A stretch of DNA of 64,000 nucleotides from Scedosporium boydii (taxonomy: Eukaryota > Ascomycota > Sordariomycetes > Microascales > Microascaceae). The stretch lies in NCBI GenBank assembly GCA_002221725.1, contig NJFT01000188.1, positions 1-64,000 of the forward strand, given 5' to 3'. Every line of letters starts with the position of its first letter. Position 1 is the first letter of the stretch. The notes under the pieces were generated by a model. That model did not search any database. It was not told the DNA's origin and saw only the letters and a list, made by a program, of their open reading frames with translations. Made by a program: the position numbers and the translations under genes. This document shows positions 44,683-55,000 of this stretch, one piece after another.

Positions 44683-47600
44683 TTCGATGGTTGAAAGTCC
44701 TGCGACGGTTGGCGGATGAAAAAAGGTTTGCGAGGCTTTTAACTATTGTGAGGGGAAAAAAAAAAGTCAGATCATCAATTGTTAGTGCTTTGTGACCACG
44801 CCAAAAGCTAGACATAGAAGGGGGAAAAAATGCCGCCCCCGGGTTTCTGCCGTGACTGCTGCTTGCCGGGTTTGCTGCTTTCGGGGGAAAATGAGCTCGA
44901 GTCGATTTAGGGCTGCATGCCCATCGATTCAATTGATGCAGACGCAAGTCCAAACATGATCGGGGTTGCCATTGCTGGGGTGCCAAGACGAGGTGGGCAG
45001 TATGCCGTAATGAGACAAGGTCTCCTTCCTCGACGACAACAGTCCTTCATATGAACCAATTGAAGCCAGAGCGAATGTAGAGTGGTAGAATGATTGGTTT
45101 CAAGGACGATCCGGCCAGTTCGCATCAATCTTCCGGCGATTGAAAGCTTCCTGTATCGCAGGACAGGAAGCTCTGGCATAGGCACTCGCCAGGAAGAGAC
45201 CTAATCATGGCGAGTGTGTCGTATCAAGATACGACATAAAAGGCATCCCGTGTTGCGTTCTGTCTCGGCGTTCGACGCAAATCGCGAAATCGTTGATAGC
45301 ACAAGCTGAGAGCTTGGCATTCTGGGGGGGCAGGCTGGGCAGAAGAGGGGCGGCGTTGATGACGGCAACGGGCGGTGCAAAAGCTTCGCGCACTTACAGC
45401 AAGAGGATTCAATACTCGCGATGCGAGGGACACAGCAACCCAATGGATTGAGGGAGACGAATTGAGAGCGGAGACTGAGACAACGACGGGTTTCCTGAGA
45501 TTGGCGATCACCGGGGAGCAAAAGAAGAAAAAGGAAAAAAAGAGGAAGGGAAAGAGAAGGAAGAAGAGGCGACCAGGGAGGGAAATAGAAAACAAAAATA
45601 CAGGTTCAGAACGATCGGTACAGTGGTACTCGTCGGCAGCAATCGGTAGCGAGGGATCCTCTGGTTTCCTAACTAGGGTGGTCGTGCTCACTCGGAAGAC
45701 GGCACATGGCGGAAGCCAGGTGATCAAAGCTTTTTCTACCCTTGCCTCTCACATCAGAATTCTTATCCGCTCACCATAAGTCCATCGTTAAGATGAATTT
45801 TTTTTTTTTCCCTCTCTTGAGGTACTAATTATTATTGCACTTGCCCTTGCGACCAATTGAGGCGGTCAAGACGTCACCGTCATGTATCAGGTCGTAGACA
45901 TGCTACTGTGCACCTAGCCATGGGTACAGGGTAATGTATACGATACAGCGCTAAGATTTCGTACATGACGTTAATAGGGCCTGTATGTATTACAGTGCGA
46001 GGTCGGTAGCAGTTAACAGTGAGGGGCTAATAGCTCCGGAGACCTCGCAGCAGCAACGATGAGAGAAGCCCAGCCAGGTTTTGCGCTAACTGGCCCGCCT
46101 TGGTCATGATTTGTGGGCCCCGGCCATGGGTCTCCATTGTTGGTTGCACTGTCATCGACGGCCATCGCAAATGCCGCCGCCCTATAAGTAATGCTGCACC
46201 GTCCAGCCACGGAAAGGGTACGAAGAGCTCTCAATGGCTGGCAGCTTGCCACCACCTCGCAACGTACCTTTTCGACTAAAACGGAGCTTGAAGCCTCATG
46301 GAACAAGCTAGCGAATATCTCGCGGCAAAACATGGGTACCCTCGACGAATGGACCCAAACTCTTTTGCGCGATTTAAATCTCGACCCGGTGCTTCCCACC
46401 GCCCGAAGCTAACATGAGGTTGGGTACACCGTAATTAGCCCGAGAACCAATACTGTGCAATACACCAAGAATGCCTTATCAGTTGTACCTAGCTTCGAGG
46501 TGCAAAGTCAACATTGAATTGAACCTTGATATTCCTCGACTCCCAGTTGCGATTTCAGAGTCCAGACGCTCCGGCTGTTCGGGCTTCCCGGTGCAAGGCC
46601 AGGAACGACGAGTAAAGACCTCAGGCAAATCTTGCCGTACACGATGGCGAACAGTTTTCGGAGGGGGGTGAATCCTTCCGGATCCGCCTGCCACCGATAT
46701 ACGGCCGTGGTTTGGTGAGCGACCCGAGCCATAATAAGCCATAATAATACCTCGTCAGTCGACGATGGCCTTCTCCAAACCCGCCACCGGATCAAGGCGG
46801 ATATTGCTTCCTTCTTCGTGACTGGCTTCGACCGCCGCCCTTCTACCGAAAGAGACTATCCGATATGACCCCGCGACAAGGCTCCCAATTCATACACTTA
46901 TCTACGAAAAAGTGTACCTCATATGTCGTGCTCTCGTATACAAAAAGTGAGGTCATTGATGGACCCCAGCTCATTTCTCTAGTGAAACACAAACAAACTT
47001 GAACTTGCCTTTCTGGTCGCTCTGATCGGAGTAGTGTACAGTGCGTGATGCCTTTCCAACAACGCATCTGACCCTCTCTGGTCTGCGGCCAGCCCCAACA
47101 CAGCAACAGGCGGCCAGTGCATTTCACGACGCCGCATCAGTTGCTACCTTACCTTACTTCGCAGGATTAACAGGCCCTAGTTAGGCAATGTAACTCGAAT
47201 TACGGGTTTACCCCAGTATTGATCGATTCCACCCATGCAATACTTCGTAATTCCCGCAGCTCTGTTCGCGGCTTTTTCGTTGTTGATGTCTGGCACGCGT
47301 CTTGGCTGATTTGGGGAACCAGGTCCACACTAATCTAGAAGAAGGAAAAGGCGAAAACGTGGTTGACATTCGATGACCACGTTGAAGTCCGCAAGTATAA
47401 GTGCATCGAGGGTTGAGGGCTTAGTCTGAACGTGGCTACAGATCCAATCATGTAGGGTTCGCGGATAGAAAAGTTTAAAGTCGTGGAGTAGCAAAGAAGG
47501 GCACACGGGAGGCTACCAGGATAGTCGTCGGCGATGGCGAGAGTGAGGTTATGGCGCACATCACTTTACAGCATTGCGTCTTGAAGACGGGCAATAACCC

Positions 47601-47893
47601 GCAGTGGATACATATCAATCCAAGGCATCAAAATCAATGATCAATAGCGCTGGATCATAAAAAAACAAGATTGCTCAATCGGTATTGGTATCCACAATCA
47701 CCATGGTAATTGGCGAGTCGCGATTTATCTCCGTGAGTCGGCAGAACTCGGTGTCTTAGAAACTAGTCTTCTCCTCCGGGCGCCACGGAGGAGCAAACGC
47801 TCAAACTGGATTTCGGCCCTCAAATCAAACCGCAGCCCAACATCGAAGATTGCAACTCAATTGCTGCTGCCATCAAATCAGTGCGCGGAGGAC
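44683..47893. other. Gene-poor block of about 3.2 kb
   Basis: Promoter of the 64-aa gene on the left. No supported protein gene; a 73-codon frame at 46191-46412 and a purine-rich run near 45520-45595 were seen but have no support. One exact TACTTCGTA at 47241-47249. Confidence 0.45.
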
Positions 47894-47965
47894 GAAGTAC
47901 AATTGTATTAGCGTAGTCATCATACCCACTTTTATTTCCCTCCCGCGGACATACAATTGTACTTC
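47894..47965. promoter_or_regulatory. 15-bp perfect inverted repeat upstream of MOT1
   Basis: GAAGTACAATTGTAT (47894-47908) and its exact reverse complement ATACAATTGTACTTC (47951-47965) flank 42 bp. Each arm also contains the 10-bp palindrome TACAATTGTA. The pair sits 188-259 bp before the MOT1 start, a plausible position for a transcription-factor double site. It could instead be the footprint of a small element. Confidence 0.5.
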
Positions 47966-48073
47966 ATACTTTGGCCAAGAACAACTTTGCACCCACTAGA
48001 GACGCCTTGAAACGAACGAAACGAACATCAGCCCGCTGCTTCCGTTACCCTAGCCTGTTTCCTCACTCCATAC

Positions 48074-48109
48074 ATGCCAACGTTGAAGACACCTCGCTAC
48101 ACTTCATGA
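48074..48109 (+). promoter_or_regulatory. uORF1 of the MOT1 leader
   Basis: ATG at 48074, 11 sense codons (MPTLKTPRYTS), TGA at 48107-48109. Its stop overlaps the ATG of uORF2 (48106) as ATGA. Confidence 0.45.
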
Positions 48110-48156
48110 ACGTAGTCATGTACATGTCCTGTCCTGATCAGTCCTGCCCATCATGA
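48106..48156 (+). promoter_or_regulatory. uORF2 of the MOT1 leader
   Basis: ATG at 48106, 16 sense codons (MNVVMYMSCPDQSCPS, Cys/Met-rich), TGA at 48154-48156. The stop overlaps the first MOT1 ATG (48153) as ATGA, so termination-reinitiation could deliver ribosomes to the main frame. Confidence 0.45.
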
Positions 48157-49759
48157 TGCCCTTACAACTCCGAATACGCCTTGAAAGGGCGAATCGCCAC
48201 AATATCGCGACGCTAAGGGCCTCGCCCCTGGCCGAGATCTCAGGCGCCTTCGGGGATGCGGGTACTCTCTTGCCCATCATGGTCGCCCTTGCCGTCCAGG
48301 GCTCCATAAATCTGGATTCGACCCTGGCTTTCTCGGGGCTTTTCAACGTGCTGACCGGGGTCGTCTTCGGTGTGCCCCTCCCGGTCCAGCCCATGAAGGT
48401 AAATCCAGCCTTGATGAAAGACTTTTTCGTTCCCTTCCATTTTGCTTCTTTTTTTTCTTCTTGTTGTTTTTTAGGTTTTGTTTTTTCTTCTTCTCATTTT
48501 TTGCCTTATCTGAAACGCTTTTACATCACCGTTCGGAGCTAGGCTCCCTCGCCGAGATAATCGCGCTATCGGAACCTTGCGTATTTGTGTGTATTGTGCA
48601 TGTGTGTGTGTGTGTACTTAACTTTGCAAGGACACAGGCTATCGCCTCCGCCGCGCTTTCCGGCCGTGGGGATCCACATCCAGCTTCCGTCGCTGGTGCC
48701 GGCGTCATCGTCGGCCTTGTCATTCTGTTTCTAAGCGCCACGGGGCTCTTGCATCATGGGACCCGGCTTGTTCCCTTGCCCGTGATCAGGGGCATCCAGC
48801 ATGGAGCCGGCCTCTCGCTCATCATCAGCACCGGGTCGGGATTATTGAACCAGCTCGGCTGGGCCAGCCCAGCCCTCGATAACCGGCTATGGGCACTAGT
48901 TGCCTTCCTCCTTCTCCTCGGTACCCAAACTGTAGTTCGATTCCCGTATGGTCTCTACGTATTCGTTGCCGGCCTTGTATTCTCTCTCATCTCCATCTTG
49001 ACATCTGGCGAAGCAGCCCAACTCCCATGGTTCAGCTTCTGGCGCCCGCAGTTTCTCGCTCTGGATGATTTCTTCCGATTCCGGGAATCTTCACTTACCA
49101 TGGCCATCGGACAGATCCCTCTCACAACTCTCAACTCCATCATCGCCGTCAGTGCTCTTTCTGCAGATCTCCTACCGCACCTCCCATACCCGTCAGTCAA
49201 CGCTCTAGGGTTTAGCGTTGCAGCGATGAATCTCACAGGGCCGTGGCTTGGATGCATGCCGCTCTGCCACGGCTCCGGTGGACTCGCAGCTCAGTATCGT
49301 TTCGGTGCCCGCAGCGGAGCCAGCATCATCCTTCTCGGCCTGCTCAAGCTCGGGTTGGGCTTGTTTTTTGGAGACACTCTAGTCGACCTACTAGCGCATT
49401 TCCCCAAGAGCTTACTTGGAGTCATGGTTCTAGCTGCTGGACTAGAATTGGCAAAGGTCGGGGCGACTCTTAACCGCGGGCTGGTGGAACCGGACTGCGG
49501 GACCCATGTCGAAACCGGCACTTCGGCAGCAGATGGGTCTTCAAGGCTGCGGCGACCGGGCAGGTCATCTGCTAGGGAGATGGATGAAAGGCGCACGGTG
49601 ATGTTGATGACGACTGCTGGGATACTGGCTTTTAAGAATGACGCTGTCGGTTTTGCTGCTGGCATGCTCTGCAGTTGGGCGTATCGTCTTTCAGACAGGG
49701 TCACAGCCTGGAAACTGGCCAAATCCGCTCCTTCGGACGCTACCCCATTGCTAAACTAG
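48153..49759 (+). CDS. Molybdate transporter, MOT1 family
   Basis: Two exons, 48153-48398 and 48638-49759 (455 aa); the joined frame reads PVQPMKAIASAALSG. High-affinity molybdate uptake supplies molybdenum cofactor enzymes such as nitrate reductase. Family features: the first conserved block (EISGAFGDAGTLLPIMVALAV), VPLPVQPMKAIA, the second repeat with GQIPLTTLNSIIAVSALSADL, and FSVAAMNLTGPWLGCMPLCHGSGGLAAQYRFGARSG, followed by GLFFGDTLVDLLAHFPKSLLGVMVLAAGLELA; about ten hydrophobic helices. A short loop with RRPGRSSAREMDERR precedes the last helices. ATG 48156 is an equally possible start. The 239-bp intron is long for this window and holds T-rich and (TG)n sequence. It ends 55 bp from the convergent gene. 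Confidence 0.88.
48600..48613. repeat. (TG)n run in the MOT1 intron
   Basis: About seven TG units ahead of the acceptor, within the unusually long MOT1 intron. Confidence 0.7.
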
Positions 49760-49814
49760 TTGTTCTGCTCACTTCTTTTCCCCTATGCTATCGAACCACA
49801 CCATTACAGTAGTA

Positions 49815-50438
49815 CTAGGACCGACGTATATCAGAGAACCCCTCCGACCCAGGTAGTAAATCCTCCTTCAATGATGTCACTCTCTCCACTTCTGGAATCT
49901 GCGGAGCTCCCCTCTCTCCCCCCAGCTCCGCGTCCATTCGCTCCGCCTCCCGCCTATGCTTCCTCTTCACGATGATCGTCCCCACCAAGAATATCGCAGA
50001 ATATCCGCCAGCCAGAACGGCTGCCACCATCTCCATCAACAGCCACACAGTGAGCCCATCCTTGTAAACGAGGAAAACCACAAGAGCGAGTCCCGCAAGC
50101 GAGGACATCAAACTTGGCAGGAGTAGTTGATCCGCAAGCCAATAATAGTCTCTCCGATGGCGGAAAGAGATCCAGGCGATGCCTAGGGTTGCGATGAAGC
50201 AGCACAAGGGTGGCAGGACCATGATCGGGAACGTCAAGGAGCGGCCTTCCGGCTGGTATGATGCACTTCTTCGGCTGGGGATTTCGTCATGATTAGTCGG
50301 GAGGACAGTATCGGGGCCGAGTCTTGGATGAAGTTGGGCGGTGGAGAGGAATGTGAGGCCGATCAGGAGGAGCCAGGCCGAGGCTCGTGCTAAGCGATTG
50401 TAAAGCGGAGGGACTGGCTCGGAAGCTGGCATTTTCAT
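49815..50438 (-). CDS. Four-helix membrane protein of unknown function
   Basis: Single exon, 207 aa. The frame is open further upstream but without ATG, so MKMPASEPVPPLYNRLARASAW is taken as the start (a second ATG lies two codons in). Four hydrophobic helices: WLLLIGLTFLSTAQL, IMVLPPLCCFIATLGIAWISF, LLPSLMSSLAGLALVVFLVY and LLMEMVAAVLAGGYSAIFLVGTIIV, then a basic stretch (KRKHRREAERM) and an acidic hydrophilic tail. The layout resembles fungal tetraspan (MARVEL-like) proteins, but no diagnostic motif was recognised. It converges on MOT1, 55 bp between stops, so the 3' UTRs probably overlap. Confidence 0.65.
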   Translation of the reverse strand: MKMPASEPVPPLYNRLARASAWLLLIGLTFLSTAQLHPRLGPDTVLPTNHDEIPSRRSASYQPEGRSLTFPIMVLPPLCCFIATLGIAWISFRHRRDYYWLADQLLLPSLMSSLAGLALVVFLVYKDGLTVWLLMEMVAAVLAGGYSAIFLVGTIIVKRKHRREAERMDAELGGERGAPQIPEVERVTSLKEDLLPGSEGFSDIRRS

Positions 50439-52020
50439 TTCTCTGCGTGGGAAGCTTAGTCTTATTGTTTGGGGGGAGTAATCTAGGATCCCATGATATG
50501 CACTCGGATGATTTCTAGTCAATATATATGACGGATCTCTAGCTCCTATTGCACGCGTTGGTGTAATGGATGATACACAAGTAACCTCGCAGGATGGCTA
50601 GGTGCATTTGAAACCGGCCGAGAGGCTACATCCGAGAGGCACAGAAGCGCATCCATCGATTGGGAATATCAACTAATTTGGGATGAACTTGGCATCTGGT
50701 CTACGCGCCGACCTTGAACGCAATGGTGGTCTTGTTCCTACGGGGGCACATCCTTCCTTGCCTTCCGAATGTGTTTCACACTCTTCTCTGATGCCGTTTA
50801 TGCGAGATACTAGCATCATGCAGGGTAAGCAGTCGATGTTCTTTTCTCGGTGATTACTGCTACGGCCACGGATAGATTTCTAGGGCACACTCGTTAGTCT
50901 TTATTACCACCTTGTACAACGCGTTTTCCAGTGATACACATCAATGTCATACACGATGGAAAACGTTGTTCGTATGTTCTTCTGACATGGCCGTGTGTGT
51001 CAATCCGGGCTTTTCTTCCACTGGTCGAATGCTAGCCTGGCCTCAACAACGCTCCGTCTACATATGCCTCGGTACTTCTTCACTCCAAAAGTATGTCCCG
51101 AATGAAGCAAACGCGGCTCGAATGATTAGATAAAAATGTTTGGTGCAGAACCTTTGGGTGCATTCGCTCCTGTGCAGAAGATTTGAAACTATCGTCAAAA
51201 CGGATAGCAGCGTTTGTGCTCATATATGGGCGAAGCCGAGACCATGAGTTTCATTCGCACTTAGACCCCAGAACGTACTTCGAAGTTCGAAGTTCGGAAA
51301 TGGTCGCCCTGTTGGATTAGGGGCTGTCTGTACTGGTGAAGGTCCCGACCTATGAAGTTGAGGAAGGAGCTTTCTTGACATGTGGAGATGGCGTTGAACA
51401 AGAAAATTTGAACAATTGAAGGCGGTCAGAGGATTTGATGGAGCTAGCGGTGGGGATAGAGACGATAAGATAACAATAACTGGCAGGATTATGTCAGAAG
51501 AGACAAGATCAAATGAGAAACAACAGACTTTGGCGAGAAATTTAGTTCATCGCCAAATCCAAGACCAGCGTCCTTGCAGAAAGACTGGATTGATCTTTGA
51601 GCTTTCTTACTTTCGAAGTACAGATCTGCCAGCGCCCGGCTCACTGGCACACCTCGCAGCCCACCTCGCCATTCTGGCCAATCACCTTGCTCTAAAACAC
51701 ATTCACCAGCCCCTGTCGTCGCAAAGTGGACGTTGATGCGGGACGTTGAACTGTAGAGGCCGAGAGACCCCCTCACCAATTTTTTTGGTAGGTTCTTCAA
51801 TTGGGGACCGGTTAGAAGAAAAAAAAAAAAAAATGCCATAAAGAAGGGAAAAAATTATGATTTTTCTTAGGGACCTGCTCCTGCAATTGAGACGACCTCG
51901 ACCGAAGCGCAACACCGACACCGAGTCCCGGCGAATCTAGCACGGTGGAACGCTCCATTTTCTCTTTCCAATTCGCTGAGGCAGACCAGCCGTTCCCGTC
52001 GCAATTCCCGCCCACGCGAG
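50439..52020. other. Intergenic region upstream of the FHL1-like gene
   Basis: No supported gene. Contains two back-to-back TTCGAAGTTCGAAG units near 51288 and A/T homopolymer runs near 51818-51832. The last few hundred bases must hold the FHL1-like promoter. Confidence 0.45.
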
Positions 52021-52068
52021 ATGAAGGAGCTGTCATCCAACACAGTCCAACGTGCTACGCAGCGATGA
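52021..52068 (+). promoter_or_regulatory. uORF overlapping the FHL1-like start
   Basis: ATG at 52021 opens 15 sense codons (MKELSSNTVQRATQR) ending in TGA at 52066-52068, which overlaps the main ATG (52065-52067) as ATGA. Relevant only if the transcript starts upstream of 52021. Confidence 0.45.
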
Positions 52069-55000
52069 CTTCGTCCGCCGCCTCTGCCGCCCAGGCGGAC
52101 CAACACAGCCTGAAGTTAGAACCAACGGCGCTGTCTGAGCTGTCAGCGACCGCCACAACCACAACCACAATCGCAAACAAGACCACCACCGACGCCGCCA
52201 CCACCCAAGACAGCCTTAACACCGACAACCTCATTCCTCACAACAAGATCGTTCGCGACGAATTCTCTCCGGAATTCTCTACAAATCCCGACCGTGCCAC
52301 CGCCGCAACCGCTCCTCTTCCGCACACAATAGCTACTAACCTTGTGGCATCCCACGTCAAACAGGAAGGAATTTCTCTGCTCCCTACCACCGGCCGCGAT
52401 GTTTCTGAGCCCACCACCTCTTCTTCGCACCTTCTCCAACAAAATCCCAACTCAGACACACCATTACCCGTTCCAGACCCAGGCGGTAACGAGACATCAC
52501 CAATTATCGACGGATTACCATCGGCCGACCACGTTGATATCGACGCTGTAATTGCCGACGTTCCTACCCTCTCTACAGCCACGCCTGCCGAACCCGTAAC
52601 ACCAATCCAATCTCACACTCGCGGTCACCCAAGCCTGAGTCGCCGCAGTAGTACTGTCGGACCCAACGCGATCCCTTTCGCATCAGCCAGCGAAGCATCC
52701 CGTGTGCGAAACGCAATCTCGAACAACTCGTTCAACATGATGGCATTCGCCCAGATGTCCTCGCCCCTTCCCATGACCATGGGCCACATTGCGCCGCCGT
52801 CCATCGTCACCCCTGCCCAAGTCACCCTCCCCATCCCTGGCGAAGGCGTCGATGGCCTGCCCAGTGTCATGCATCCCCTCGTATCGACCGAGGAGGGCCT
52901 GGAATCATTCGCACGGATAGAGTTCGCCGACAGCGTGTTCCAGATGACGACCTATGCTGTTATTATCGGTCGTGATCAGCGCGCCATGGAACAGGCCAAA
53001 CGAGATGAGCGCCGAGCCGAGGAATACAGACGCATCGCCGAGGAGCATGCGGCCCAGGGCCTTCCCCCACCTAATCCCATCATGCAGGAGCGCAACCGAA
53101 AGTTTAGCAAATCCTACGTTAGCGAGGAGGGTGGGATGCTCGGCCCCGAGTCCGATGGCGAATCCGTAACACGTCCGCAGAAGAAACGGAAACGAACGCG
53201 GTCGGTCGGATCCTCTCAGAATGACGCCGAAGGCCAGGAAGAACAGCTCATCATGGATCGGCAATACGTATCACACACCCCTGGCGCCGCCGCCGTCGAC
53301 CTGAAATCACTTCGGCCTTCACCTCATCATACCCCGTTCATTGGCATCCACTCTCCCGGTCCCGATATTGCCAGCAAGACCAAAGCCATTTCTAGAGAGC
53401 ATCTCAAGATTCAGTTCAACGCCGAGAAGAACGTATTTGAGGCGATTCCCCTTCATAAGAACGGTTTCTTCTGTGATGATGTGCATTATCGCCAAGACAG
53501 CGTTGTCTTGAAGAGCGGGGCCAGGCTACAAATCAAAGATGTGGATTTCACCTTCATAATCAATGGAGTGGAGCGTGGCCGCACTGGTGCTGAGGACCTC
53601 GACGATGGCCCTAAGCGAAGGTACTCCGAAGGTGGAAAAGAAATGAGCGTCGAGTTCGAGCTCGGCCAGGCCCACGAAGATCTACGGAGCGATAGCGACG
53701 AACTCTCAGAACTTGGAAGCCCGCCGGAGCTGTCTGATGATGGCGAGATAAAGTCGGAGTCTGAAGATGAGGAGGCTGGGAAGACTAAGCACACAACGGA
53801 GCAACCTCCGAAGAGGCGCGGACCTGGGCGGCCTCCCAAGGACGGCATCATGTCGAAGCGAGAGAGGAGGGAATTGAACAAGAGGGAGCAGGAGATAGAA
53901 AGACAGCGCCAAATGGAGGAACTGGCCGCGAACGGAGAAACGCCCATCAAACGGAAAGTGGGGAGACCAAGGAAACACCCCTTGCCAGAGAGTGCCGATG
54001 GCAAGCCCGAAAAGAGGAAATACAAGCCCAGAAAGCCCAAGGGCGAAGAGGAGGGTTCGGAGGCCGAAAGGAGACGAGAAAGGAAGGAGAGGAGACTGGC
54101 GAGACCGAAATCTCCACCGCTCAAGCTTCGCCGCGAAGATTTTACGGAGGAACAGCTGGCCAAACCCAACAAGAACTATGGTATATTAATCGACGAGGTT
54201 CTGCGAGAAGCGGGGCCCGATGGCTTGATACTGAAGCAGATTTACAACCGAATCTCTGCAAAGTATCCATTCTATCACTTTTGCACTGAGACGAAGGGTT
54301 GGGAGAGTAGCGTGCGTCATAACCTTATAGGCAACAGTGCCTTCAGGAAAGATCCGAAATCCGGAGCTTGGACGCGTGTGCCTGGCATCGAGCTTGACGC
54401 CGGAAAGAAGCGCAAGGGCGATGCCGCTGCCGTGGAGAGGGCTGCCGCCGCCGCAGCAGCAGCAGCAGCCGCGTCAGCAGCCGCGGCGGTAGCAGGTGGG
54501 CAACCCTATGCCACGGCATACGGTAATCATGTGTACCCCGGTTACGGAACGGACGGGCACCAATTACCTCCAGGCTCTAATCAAGCCTATCTCACCGCAG
54601 GAGCGGCGCCTGCGTATCAGCAAAATCACCAGCCTAGTCAGCTGGCCTTCGGCGGTCAGCAAGGTGACAGCGGAGCTCAGATGTACGCTACTCCGACGGG
54701 CCAGCACCCGGCCAGCACCGAGTCGGCACTTCAGGCAGGAGTCGCCAGCCTGGCGGGAGCTGCGGCCACGCCCCAAGGCGTACCCCCTACCGGTATTGCC
54801 AGCGCAGGACCCCAACTGCTCCAGGGGCAGGTACAGCCAGCGCAAGCTACGAATGTCCAGAACCATGCTATAGCAAACGGAGCCGGCCATAACTATGTTC
54901 TTGGCACCACACCGCCGGCGGTAGTTACTCCAGGCCCTGCAACCCAGCCAAATGGCGTGCAGGGAGCTGTGCCTGTACCAGGAACTTTACCTACGGGACC

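Noticed and set aside
45224..45727. 167-codon minus-strand frame with a Phe-rich stretch
   Set aside because: The Phe run is the complement of a purine tract; no motif and no splice context.
46191..46412. 73-codon frame (ends TLLRDLNLDPVLPTARS)
   Set aside because: Faintly protein-like, but no recognisable family, no TATA box or ATG-poor leader, and an overlapping minus-strand frame of similar quality.
51945..52064. Upstream extension of the FHL1-like frame
   Set aside because: The frame is open but contains no ATG, so the start at 52065 was preferred.
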